From contig JAZARR010000089.1 in NCBI GenBank assembly GCA_037389465.1, positions 744,001-808,000 on the forward strand: a stretch of 64,000 bases of DNA, written 5' to 3'. Below, one piece after another: positions 1 through 21,146 of this stretch; the stretch's first letter is position 1; each line of letters starts with the position of its first letter. The DNA comes from Baylisascaris procyonis. Lineage: Eukaryota > Nematoda > Chromadorea > Rhabditida > Ascarididae. Position numbers and translations under genes: made by a program. The notes below the pieces were generated by a model. The model was not told the DNA's origin and did not search any database. It worked only from the letters and a program-made list of their open reading frames with translations.

Positions 1-572
1 TGCAAAAAACAAACGAATTGATCTCTAATTTAAGCGATTTTATTTTCGACGATTTACGCTAAATCTCTTCTTACTTTAAGACCCTCGTAATTACAAGCTT
101 CATAAAACACGCTCATTCATGGAAATAGGAAGCGCTAATGGATAATCTGGCTCCTCCTCCCTCATTCCATTTCTTCTAATTCTTTCTTCCCATTTGGGTA
201 TACATAATAACGTAGCAAAAATGCAAGAAGATGCACCATTTTGGAACGAGAAAGAAGTCAATTGATCTAATTCGCTATAATTTTTTGAAAATAAAAAATT
301 CAATTTCACTTTCCCTTTTTCGTAATGATGCTGAAATTTGATGAAAATTAATAAAGTACAGCTTGAAAGATCTTTAAGAGTACAACACAGGAAAAAAATT
401 CAATGCATCAGAGTTTATCGTATTATTTCTTGAGTTAGAGACATGCAAGCATATAAAAAAAAGTTTAAAGAAATTAAAAAAAAAAAGATTTTTGATCGTT
501 TCATGCCGATTTATGATCTTATAGTCGATATAATTTATTTTTTTTTACTTAATATGGGAAAAAAATTTGCAG

Positions 573-9395
<8,823 letters not shown>

Positions 9396-12300
9396 AGCAG
9401 TTAAAACCTCACTAATATAAATAATATGAAAATTTTATTCTTACATGAGGGAACAATTTTTGAAATAATTGTTGTGAAATAGAATTGAACTATAAAACCC
9501 CTTTTAAAGATAATCAATCATTTATAGTTGCATAAAATAAAAAAAGCATCCCTCCAGAAACAGGTGGAAAGTCTTGTGCTCTAATATTTATAATATTTAT
9601 AAGGGATTTATAACCCTCCCTCTCTCGGGGTCGTGACGTAGCAGAACCGAGAGTTCTAGCGATTTCTATTTTTAAAGAGGCTTACAGATGTGTTTCAAAA
9701 ATTAAGGCAGACCGATATTGAGAGGATGAGGGGAGTTGGAATTTATAATGGGGTTTTATGGTTTTCTCGTTTATATATGTGATCTTCAATATCGTCTTTT
9801 GCTCATTTAAAAAAAAAATCATATTGCTATAAGCCTACCATCAACCTCGAATTTATCGTTGAAATATGCTGAACTTCTTTATTCATTTATTAGTTATTTG
9901 TTAATATTGAACACTTCTAGACTTCTAAGAAATATGACTATGCCATATACAAGGCTTGTCTTACTTGGTCATCATGTCTACTCATTGCTATATATCTTTG
10001 AAATTCATTATTATGTACTTTTCAATGAAAAAAGCAAAACTATCAACGGAAATTAGCTGATGAGAATTTGATGAATGGGCATGATATTTTTTCAACCGAT
10101 TTTTTTTGAATTTTTTAAAAATTTTTTCAAAATTTTCAGTTTCCAATATTATTTCATAATTGAAACTTTATATTTAAATCGGATTATTGAAATATATTTA
10201 TTTGGCGTAGATATGTCTCTTATTGATACTATGCTGTCATTTCTCAAAATGTATTCTCTGTTAACAAAAAGCCATTAAGGGAATGAATTTTAATTCGTTA
10301 ATGAATTTTTTAATTATAAATTATGGGGACTTTTTCTTTCACAGCTGATTTGCATAAAAAAGAACTGCATTTATTGAAAAACGAACAAAAAACTGTAAAA
10401 ATGAATAAAACTTTGTTTTATACTATTTACGTCATACTAAAAATTTCAGCCTCTTGTTTCAACGTGAGCTTTTTTTAAATATTTTATCCTCTCATTTCAG
10501 CGTGCTATTTATGCAATAATTTTTATTTCTTATAATAGTTTTTTAGTTGACTGAAACATGTTACATTTGTAATGCTCATATTTATTCAAAAAAAAAGAAA
10601 ACTGATATTATAAATGAGCAATTAAAATTATAACTCTGGAATTTAAAAGTCAAAATTCATAGTCTGCTTGCATAAACGGAACATTGAGAATATTACTATA
10701 AATATTTCCGCTGCATAATTCGTTATTGTAACAAATGTATAATAATATCATCCGAATTTGTGATGCTGCTCTTTGTCTTAGCGGAATGAATGACCGAATG
10801 ACCATTTGATCTCTACCGTACTGATTTCCTTCATTTTTACCGCAATGATTTTTATAGTTTTTTCTTGATTGAAAAAAAAAGTTAAGCTAAGAATCAGAAA
10901 TGTAATGAAGAAGATAAATATGGCAACTCCATAAGATAGCAAGAAAATTCACGTAGAACTGAGAAGAATCGTTGCAAAAATTTCAATTTTTCAAAAAAAA
11001 ATGTAAAATTGAAATATTAAGGATATTTTTTATGAAAAAGAAATTTTTAAATGAAAATTTTTAAACAATTTTTTGAAAATAATATATAACGTTTATCTTC
11101 TATCACGTAGCAAACAAATTTCATTTGCCCATTTTTCAATATTGCATTATATAGGAAAATAAAACTAAAAGAGGTTATTCTAATTGTTTTCTTCATTAGT
11201 GCTGCAAATGAAATTAACTGAAAAATTTATGCTCAAGCATTTCACAGTAATAAATTTTCATCATCATTTTTTTTATTTAGAAAATAAACATCGACACAAT
11301 ATTTCTATCCAAAAAATTTACATATAACTATTTTTATTCTATAAAAAGAAATCATGTCTATCTTGCTGACATTTTGTTAATATTAAAGATAATTCGTAGC
11401 ATCGCATCGGCTGGAAATTATTAGACGAAATCAACATAGAAATCATTCAAAAATCAGAGCATAAAATTTACATAATTCCTCCAATAGATCAATATTACGA
11501 ATAGTTCAAAAATTTACATAAAGTTATAAACGACAAACACATTGATATACACATGTCCGATTTATATGTAAATTTTTGAAAATTATTTTCCGCTTCCAAT
11601 TACAATCGCTGTAGAAAAAAATGTATCCTTTTAAATAAATTTAATCAACTATTTCGTATATGTGAGGCAAATATTAAAAGTGAGAAACATTAAGAATAAA
11701 TGAAAAAAATCAAATTTCACCCCTTAAGGATATGGAAAAGATATTGAAAAGTACCAATCAAAAAGAATAATTCACTTAATCCAGATGGTGAGGCCGAATT
11801 CGATCAGTTATTTGCCTCTCAATTGATAGCTATGAATTCCTTACAAATAGGCAAAATACTATAGTTATGAGAATGCCAACACCGTTTAACAGAAACTATT
11901 AATGGCTATAATAATATCAACAAAGAATAGAAGTAATTTTTAAAAGTCTATACTTGTATGGAAATTTCCTCATAAATGTGAAAATATTTCATTAAGAAAT
12001 TTTAATTCTACATGAAAAAAATTTAAAAAATTTTGAAATTTTTAAGCGAAATTTTACAGCTGAAAAATTAAAATTCTAGAGTAAACGAAAAAGAATTCTT
12101 GATTCCAAAAGCAAAAATGTTTTTGTAAATTTTGTTTTAATGGGATTCCTTCATATTTTTTAAAAATTATAAACAAAATTAATAGAATATTCATGATAGG
12201 AAAATAATGCAAATGTACATTTAAATACCGATAATTTATGAAAGCGATCATAACTGCGTCTTCAAAATATAGCACAATGTTGAAATTAATGGTTGTTCTG

Positions 12301-12537
12301 AAAAAGGAGTCCATTCTCAAGAGGAAAGGGAGACGGTGAGACCGGGGAAAGGAGAGGGGAGGCGAAAAGAGGGAGAGGAGAGATAATTTAGTATTCTTTG
12401 ATCTCTCAAATTTATTCCCTTCAAATAAAATACATCCAAATTCCTTTCATTAATTTAATTTTTTCCATTCTAATGAGGCATTCAACGAGGGAAATTCCAT
12501 TTAGAAACGATTTTTGTGGGCAAATAATTGAATCGAT
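9396..12537. other. Intergenic, convergent gene ends
   Basis: This stretch lies between the 3' end of the channel gene (+) and the 3' end of the tetraspanin gene (-). It is AT-rich. Apart from a GA-rich stretch at about 12328-12382, I see no exon, RNA gene or clear repeat. Confidence 0.6.
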
Positions 12538-15500
12538 TCAACCATTTGTTGGTCTCGATGATGAGCCATTTCCACCTGTAACAATTAGAACAATAGCAAT
12601 AATAGCTGTAAGTATTTGTAGAATTACAATACCAATGAGAACGATTCCAGCGATCATCAACGTAAAATTGAGTCGATCCCATACTGCCGTTGTACATGTT
12701 GGCTAAAAATTTATTAGCATTATCTGTTGATACCATCATATTATGGAGTGTTATCAGTACCATTACTTAATCTACACTTCGTCACCTTAAAATATTTGAT
12801 TTTTCCATAAAATTATTCCTTCAAACTAGAAGAAAATATGTCCAAACCTAGTGACGACTACTCTTTTGTTGATGTAATTTTTATATCTATGTCGAAATTT
12901 TTCAAGAAAAATTCAAAGCATTAAGTGACAGATTTGAGAATATTTGAAAAAAAATTCCAATGGACAAAAAATTCATTGTTACAAATTTGAAGTTGCTATA
13001 GATTAAAATTAAAAATCTGCTTCAAATTAATTCATTTATCGTACCAAAAGTTTAACGAAAATGATTTCCCATGAAAATGAGAGGATTTTTTTTTGAGAAT
13101 TATTCAAGCGACTAATTATTGGCATTTTTATTTGAACGTACGATTATTTATGAATTTTTTCACACAGTTGAAGTTAACAAATGAATATCATTTCATTTGC
13201 ACTTTTTTCATAAAAAATTTTTCACCAGCAGATTGAAGCAGTAATTTTAAAATATCACAGAACAAGAATATTACAATAAGATTATTTACAAAAACCTCTT
13301 GTGATTTTCGACTTATTATTTATTAGAATCACTACTATTTACGAGAAAATTAGAATCTTCAAATTATGGAAATTGGATACTACTCATATGAATAGAGGTA
13401 AGTTGAGCAAATAATAACGCTTATATAAGAAGGATTTAAATAAATTTACCAAATTAGTGCCTGAACATGCGAAAGATTGTATACCATCAGCACCGCAACA
13501 ATGAAACTGAAAAATTAAGCTAATGCAGTTTTATACTGTTTCGGATTTATGGCCTTTTTAATTATGATTCTAAGCAAATATAATTTTGGAACGTTGCATA
13601 ATTTGGGTCTATTCTTTTTTTTTAAATTTTTCCGAAAACTTTTAAAAATTTTCTAAAACTTTTAAAAATTTAAAAAAAAATTTTTTTATTTTTTCTTTTA
13701 CTTGGAAATTTCTTCTGGGAATTCGCTAAGTAATGAACTAAATTTTCGGCTGCAATTCAATTATTTCCTTGTAGACTTTTTTTTGCAATTCCTACATGAA
13801 ACTACAATGTATGAGTTTAATGTATGAAGATGCTTTGCATGATATAGCAGTTACCTGTATTAATTTCCTCCTTATTCACTGCACAATGATATGATCGTAG
13901 ACATGCTGATATAATTCGTGCAAAAGCTCTCATACATTAAGCCATCATTTTCACACAATTAGATCACCTTTACAGGTGTCTAAAATTCTTCCAACAAAAT
14001 CATTTGCATACCTTTTCCTATCTTTACAGATATTTCAACCTCTTTTCGAGAAAAGTGTTTACTTACCTTCTCAAAAAACTGATTAATTTTTTCTTACTGA
14101 TGTCAAGTATGCGCTAAGCATTAATGCGATTAAGGCAAAAATCATGAGAAGATTGAAATATAATTAATAGAAGAGAGATAATTGATTTTAAAGCATGCAA
14201 GATTTTCGATGAATAATTATTGCTTAAAAACTTAAACTTAAACATATTTAAGCTTAAAACTTACGCCTAAATAGGAAGTAAAAAGGAAATCTGCAGGCGA
14301 GTGAAGTCTTTTTTGTAAGGGACGTTAAAAAAGAATAATAATAAATAACATCCGTGGGAAGGCTTAGACGAAGAAGCGAAGGCCTTAACATTGAAAAGCA
14401 ATAGAAATTTACCCGTTGACGAAGAACGTTTGCATCTTGTAGATTGGATGATTGCAATTCTTCCGCTACATACACATATCGATTAACTGTATTATGAATC
14501 TAAAAGATTATTGTATACTCTATTTCATTACTTCAATAATAATTGTAAATTTTCTCTATTCAACTTAATAATAATGAAAAAAAAGAATCTTTAGTGAACG
14601 CTATGAATTTGCTTTCTTTTCTTTCTTTTTTTTTAATATTTAAAATGAACGAAATATAGCATGAGGCGAAAAAAATTAATTGCAGTAACCATTTATATAT
14701 TATTAAGTTTTTTTTTAATATGTGAGATTTTTAATATTCATCTCTTTGGGGCCATATAGATTAGCCAATTCGATAGTCATTAGTACCATCCTTTCCTCAT
14801 AACCTCTACTCCCCTTCCGCTCTTCCCCATCTATAATAGAGCCGTTTCGACAAAACGAATAGAAAAGCATTGCTCATTACGATCTTCAATACTTCTAACG
14901 TAAAATTCTCTAGAAAAAGGAATACAATCGTAATCAATTCTATGATCTGTAATCCTGAAATCAAGTTTTATTCATTACTGCTACTGCCATTTGAATTCTT
15001 CAAATAACGAAAAAATATTTCATTACCCCCCCCCCCCCTCTTCACCTTCTGCAACTCTCCTAGGCCCTTAGAGAAAGCACAGCTGTAAGATAATCGGCTC
15101 AGTAGTATGAGGACTGAAATAACAGAGGTGTCTAAAGAGAGAGTAGCGTGGCCTTTCTTCTTATCACTTACCTTTGGTGCATCAATAATGATGAATACAC
15201 CGACACCTATTTCAAGAATCGTCATAACGATTAGAAGTGCCAGGTAGACGCCAGCTGTACATCTACTTCCGCATAATCCAGCAAATAAACCAATTAGACC
15301 AATGATCGCACCAGCAAGACCGAATCCACACAGCACCCAGAATGAGATCATCAACTACAATCAGATTTCATTCTGTTCGATTGTTGAAGCAAAAGCTCAA
15401 CAATTTATGTTTAAATATTTCTATTTTCTATAAACAACTTCACTTTTTTTGCACATATCATGATTCGACGTCTTTTCTTTGAATATTTTCAAAGATTCTT

Positions 15501-16393
15501 CTTAGCGAGTTAAATTCCAAAGAAATGAAACTCTAATTATTCACCAAGACGATTTCCTATCATCTATAACTGGCAAAAATGTGGAGATCGGTTCGTTGTA
15601 GTTAAAAGAGGATTCTTTAAGATGTAATCTGAAGTGCCATCGATGATTTTTAGGAAAACGCATCATTGTGTTTTTTTTTTAAAGGAAGAATATGAAAACT
15701 TACAGCAAAACGGATTTGTTCTTTGATCTGATTCATTTCATAGTTGCCATTATTTTCATCCAAAATTCTTTCACGAATCTCTTTCTCGATCGAATTATCG
15801 AGGCGTAACCAAAGCGTTAAACCAATTACAGCTAAGCCAGTGAGCTGTAAATTATGTTTTTTTTTCAGCATATTTCACTTTTAAGCAAGAAATTAAGAAA
15901 TTAATTGCACCCGATGGATATATCTTCATCCTTTACCTCTATCCCTCCCTTCCTATTCCTCTTCGTCGGTCATTCCCACTCCTCCTTGGCCTTTCCTCCT
16001 TCCGTCTCCCCTCACCACCTTTTTCCTATCAAATCAGCATAAGAAAGTCTAATGAAAGGCTCAATGGAATACCGGCTGGTACGTAGTCCACTCATTAATA
16101 AGGCAGTTCTCCTATTATGGTTCATAGATATGAATGACATAACATTTCAATGTTATAAGTCAATGAAATGTATAGAGTTATCTAAATTAGTGGATGATGA
16201 CTCTAAATTTAAATATAATGAGCAAATTTTGCGATGCTTAATATTGAAAGCTTTATATGAGATCATTGTTGCAGAATAATATTTATTATATTTAAATAAA
16301 ACAAAAAAAAAAAATTCTTGCCAAAAGAAGGATGTTAAGAAGCGAGAGAAACACTCTTGAACAACCATAACAGCATCCACCTTTCTCGCTCAT
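12538..16393 (-). CDS. Tetraspanin
   Basis: Complete six-exon gene of 234 codons. Exons on the - strand: 16393-16322, 15844-15704, 15354-15172, 14499-14413, 13506-13450, 12702-12538 (TGA); every intron is phase 0. The protein starts MSEKGGCCYGC, with cysteines suited to palmitoylation, then TM1 (about residues 12-38), a small loop, TM2 and TM3 (about 72-130), a large extracellular loop (about 131-188), TM4 (about 190-220) and a Ser-rich tail. The loop carries FHCCG, the signature Cys-Cys-Gly, plus two more cysteines (FACS and PTC), giving the four-cysteine class with two disulfides. Tetraspanins organise membrane protein microdomains; the partner is unknown. The loop is short for the family. 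Intron 1 appears to use a GC donor (TTG|gcaaga at 16321). The start was chosen because this ATG gives the canonical cysteine-rich N terminus and an intact TM1. Confidence 0.93.
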
Positions 16394-16739
16394 CTCCTTA
16401 ATACAACAACTATAAATTGTAAATATTATGCAAACAAATAAAAGATAATGCGCTTGGATTTTGATATTTTTATCGATCTTTTCATATATTCATTTGATAA
16501 GAGGTTTAACAATGATAACGATAAGTTCCTGATATGATGAGTTTTTTTAAATTGAAAAATGATTAAATTTTACTTGCAATAGAAGAAGAAACATTAGAAG
16601 TACAGCAGGGATATGAAAAAAATATCGAGAATCTCGGCACATCGATATATCCTATGTCGGTTACAAATCGAATATATTTACACTTGATACTATCAAGTAT
16701 AGCAGTGAAATATGCGTGATCTTATACGTATTGTCTTGA

Positions 16740-16796
16740 TGACGTCATGCATGACGTCAACAAAGTATTATCTTGATGATGTCATGCATGACGCCA
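16740..16796. promoter_or_regulatory. Duplicated double-CRE palindrome
   Basis: Positions 16740-16759 are a perfect 20-bp palindrome, TGACGTCA-TGCA-TGACGTCA, i.e. two full CREB/ATF-type CRE sites. A second, slightly decayed copy follows at 16777-16796 with a period of 37 bp. It lies 347 bp upstream of the tetraspanin start codon. Binding and function are inferred; a repeat-element end is an alternative. Confidence 0.55.
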
Positions 16797-18104
16797 ACAG
16801 AATGCCTATCATATTACGATGATTCATAAGCAATGCACGTGACAACGAATGCAACTAGTAGCATTTGTGAAGTAAAGGATACTGTAATATTGCGCAATGA
16901 CATCTTTGATGGGCATTTCACCGGATCGAATATATAATTTTGCTTAAATACTTTGATTTGAAATTTCTCATAAATATTCCATATAAAGGGTCTTTTATTT
17001 TAAAGTATCTATTTCAAAGCGAGCCGCATAATGAAACTGTTTTTTTTTTGGTCTTTTTTTTGATGGAGATCACCAATCAAATCATATTAATCATTATGTG
17101 AAGTTAAAGAAAGTAGAAATTACGATGTGGAATAGATTGTTTATTTTTAATTATTAGTTGATTACTTTCTATATGTTGGCAAAAAAAGAAGCATCCACAC
17201 GTAGGGCGTAGATTCACTTTACGATGAGTAGGTTAACGGCTCCTTTTTCCTAAGATTATTAAGATTGTAAGCCTAAGTGGAGAAAAATGGCTGTATATTT
17301 TTGATGGCATAAAGGATTTAGCAATAAAATACTACCACGTATATCCTTAAATTACGCCACATTTAAGAGCATTTTAATAAATTTTTATTAAATAGCAGTA
17401 ATATTTAAAATACAACGGTGAAGATATCCCATCCCTAAACATTAATTATGAATCGTTTAGCGATAAACTTCAAGCAATTGAAATGTATCTAAAGGACTAA
17501 GGAAATGAGTAGAGAAAACAATACGGATTTTAAATAAGTGAAGAGAGGGAGTTAAACAGGATGCAAGCAGCACATTACTCGATTGCACTTACTTACATCT
17601 GCTAACATTGGTAAATATTTGCCACTATCGAAAGAAATTTCTCGTCGGTTTTTTCTTTCGTTTAAAGGATAACGTAGAAAAAATGTTAAGTGGAATTGAA
17701 GTGGATGATAAAATGAGAGAGTGAAAAATAGAAAATGAAAAAAATTTTGTTGGCACTCAAAAATGTGATTTCTTCCATTAATATCTATATTGATATCGAT
17801 GATTGTCTTGAATGGTTGTGCAAAAAAAAGACTTCGAGAATAATGAGCGATGAATTATTCAATTTAGGCCCCTAAAGAATATATGCATATGAGGCTTGAA
17901 AACGTCCATCTTTCGTAATTTTAATAAATTTATAAAATTCATCCATTGAATAGGAAATGCACAAATTGACCTATGGTAGATAATACATGAAATGTAAGAA
18001 GTATGAAATATTTGAATCAAAATTTAAATTAATTAAAATTTAAATAAAAAGCGCGAAATGATTATAAATAATGCTCATATTATTTGCATTTGAGTGCGCA
18101 TATG

Positions 18105-18113
18105 TGTGCGTGT

Positions 18114-18164
<51 letters not shown>

Positions 18165-18184
18165 TGTGTGTGTGTGTGTGTGTT
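18105..18184. repeat. (TG)n microsatellite
   Basis: About 80 bp of TG dinucleotide with a few interruptions, in intergenic DNA. Confidence 0.95.
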
Positions 18185-19051
18185 TATCGGAAAAAAAGAA
18201 AGGAAGAAGTGAAAAAGATTGAAACGTTTGCTTAGAAGCATTTCATTTGAAGTGCTTACGCTTTCTTGTCCTATTTGACGACGCCAATTTCTTGAACAGG
18301 TGCTCTTAGCCCTCGATAGGTGAATGCACGTGAATCATGCGAAATTTCCTTGGTAAATAACATTTCGAACGAATTGATTCATGAACAAATAGACGAAATA
18401 CATGCAATAAAACGCAATAATATTGCTGATTAATCTATGACAGCCTTAAACCATGATTTTGATTGTATATAAGCAATATGTAAATAAGATAACCAATAAG
18501 AAATAAAAGAAAGACAAAATAACCAACCGAAATTGAGAAAAAAAGGTGAAATAACCAATACGGAACAGTAATATAACAGAAAAGCGCTAAGAAATAGTGA
18601 TAAGTTAAGAAAATTGGTCAAAAATTGAGATCTTATACTGATACGATTTCAGTTGTCTTATATTTATTCGTCTTTTTTTGTTGTAAAAATAAATTTAGCT
18701 TATTGCGGAAGCGATAAGCATTTCTGATGCACCAATAAATATATTGCATTTTCTTTGCAGTAGAGTTTTCAACATGTAATAGAACCCCCACCTCAACACC
18801 TTAATATTAGTATTGAAATAAAAAAAATATTTAGTTAATAGGTTCGTATCGTCACTTCTTCTTGCGATCAACATAGGTCCTATTTCTTTCTTCTTCCTGC
18901 GTTCTTTTATTTTCATTCGTTTTTACTTTCTTCTTTAACGATGTATATTTTTTAGATTCATTTTTCGAAGATTTGTTCAATTAAAAAATTAAAATATGTG
19001 AAATTTCTATTGAAATGTACTGTATTGGGGATTTCATAATTATTTTCTCCG

Positions 19052-19455
19052 CAACGGTTAGGTCTATCGAGTTCGAGTGCGCCTTATTCGATACAGTTTT
19101 AAAAGCTCTATCAAACGATATATAGGTTGTTGGATTTCGGGAGAAAAGTTGAAAATCGAATCGACCGGCCAGAATTTCTGAAATCTCGATTTTTGCGTTT
19201 TCGGGGGTTCTCGTTCTCGGCCGCTGTTCCATATGGTGTTAAGTGATCTTTTGATTTGTGATCAGCTCGTCGAGAGCTCTCCAACGATATATAGAATGTG
19301 GCTCGAGGACAAATATGAGCCGAGAAAAAAAATCCCCTAGATCGCAATTTTTCAACCCTGAGGGGGTAGTACAGGGAAAATTTGAAAAAATATCTTTTGT
19401 GCCGATTTCGGTTTTTTTGGTATCAAACGATAGAACTCGATGAGTTGATCACGAA
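19052..19455. repeat. GC-richer block with diverged internal repeats
   Basis: The block is clearly less AT-rich than its flanks. AGCTCTATCAAACGATATAT at 19104 recurs as AGCTCTCCAACGATATATAG at 19275, 171 bp on, and TATCAAACGATAGAACTCGA appears at 19421. GATCAGCTCGTCGAG and its near complement (ACTCGATGAGTTGATCAC) also occur. This looks like an old interspersed repeat. I do not recognise the family, and open frames here are short and incoherent. Confidence 0.5.
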
Positions 19456-21116
19456 TATGTGCATTGTTTGCCTTTTTATATGAAAATATGGAAATTATAG
19501 GTGCGGGAATGTTGTATTTTTATGCAAATGTACTCTAATTGATATATTTAAATTTAAAAAATCCAAGTATTTTCAGATGATTGGAAAAAAATCGAACTGA
19601 ATTTGATTTCGTGCAATGAAATAAAGAGATTCTTAATTGAATGAATCAAACATTTTCCCAGTAAAAAAATAAATGAAAAAAGTTTGACGGGTAGGCGTAA
19701 ATAAAAAGCTTTAGGAATAAGTTTTATGACATTTCAGGCTGTACGAACGTTATGAATAATTTGCATCATTTCTTCTTTTCGATGGAATCATTTCACCTGC
19801 TTTACGTTTGGCTTCTCAATGATCAAAATTCTTTGCGATATTAAGATAAACGTCATCAAGTACTATGCTCAACAAGCACATGGAAAAATTAAATTCAATA
19901 ATACATGAAATTAAATGAAATTGAATCAGATTCACTTAGTCGACTTCATATGGATGGAAGAGAGTGATCAATTAGAGAAAAAGTTCATTATTGAGGATTG
20001 GTTATTGTTGAACTTCGATGAGTGCACTTTTGAATACTACTAAATCGTGGAACACACTATTTTGCAGCATAGCACATTTTAAACAAAAACCACAAAATTG
20101 GAAAACCTCTCATTGGTTGACTGAACGTTTGAGAGGGATAATTTCTTTGTAAATTGAAATGAAAAAATTACATCAACAAGGCATCAAGCTTCCTGAAGTA
20201 AGAGAAATTGAAGCAGCAACGATAAATGGAGTGGAGGGGGGTTGAGAGATAGGGGAGATAGAAGGGGATTGGAGGGATGGGAAGAAAATAGAGGAGTCTT
20301 CAAGAAATAGTGAAAATTTAAAAGCAAATCGTAAATATCGACAACATTTTCTAGAAATCAATTGTAATTACTATCATACCAAGCCGAAGATTAGTGAAAT
20401 TGAGCGGAGTCTTTTTTTTTTGATAACTTGTAAGCTTAATTTATTAATGTAATAAGAAAAAGAAAACATTGGAAAGGCATCTGCTACTAAGAACATAAGT
20501 AATAGAACTTACTGTATGATATAAACATGGTATACCGTATATAATAAGATGCACCTTATATATGATGATCTAAATAATCTAAATATAAGAGTTATGACTG
20601 CGTTGTGTTGATGCGAAAAGACGCAAATGATGGATATCTTCATCGAAGAGGATGGAACACTTCACTGGGATCTCTTGAATTGAAAAAGAATGCGGTATGT
20701 TCAAACGAGCCTTCTGCCTATCAAGGACATCCTCAAGTGGAATCTTTGAAAGCGTAAGAAAAATACTAAACGAGTTAATGGATGGATGCTATACAGAAAA
20801 GAAAAGAAGACCCTTAAAGCGTTCAGCATTCTGTAATTCACCGCCTACAGTGAATAGTTCAATTTATTTTTCGAATATTCAGTGAAAATGCATCTGAAAC
20901 GATAAGCAAGTAAATATGCGTTATTGGGCCAAAATTTCGTGGAATATGTAAATTTTTCTTGTTGCTTGTCAACAATCACTGGCTAAAGTCTTAGTAAGTA
21001 TGCAAATTCAGTTAGCTAGACATTTCAGAATGATTAGCCAGATGAATGCTACTTCACCATGTAAATAAGCGAACAGAAAGATATGCGCATACAGGCATGC
21101 ATAAACTGATGAATAT

Positions 21117-21146
21117 TATTTATTTATTTATTTATTTATTTATAGA
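21117..21146. repeat. (TATT)n microsatellite
   Basis: About seven TATT units in intergenic DNA. Confidence 0.9.

Noticed and set aside
12398..12763. Frames on both strands over the last tetraspanin exon
   Set aside because: Only the - strand frame with AVWDRLNF followed by a 25-residue hydrophobic TM4 joins the upstream exons in phase.
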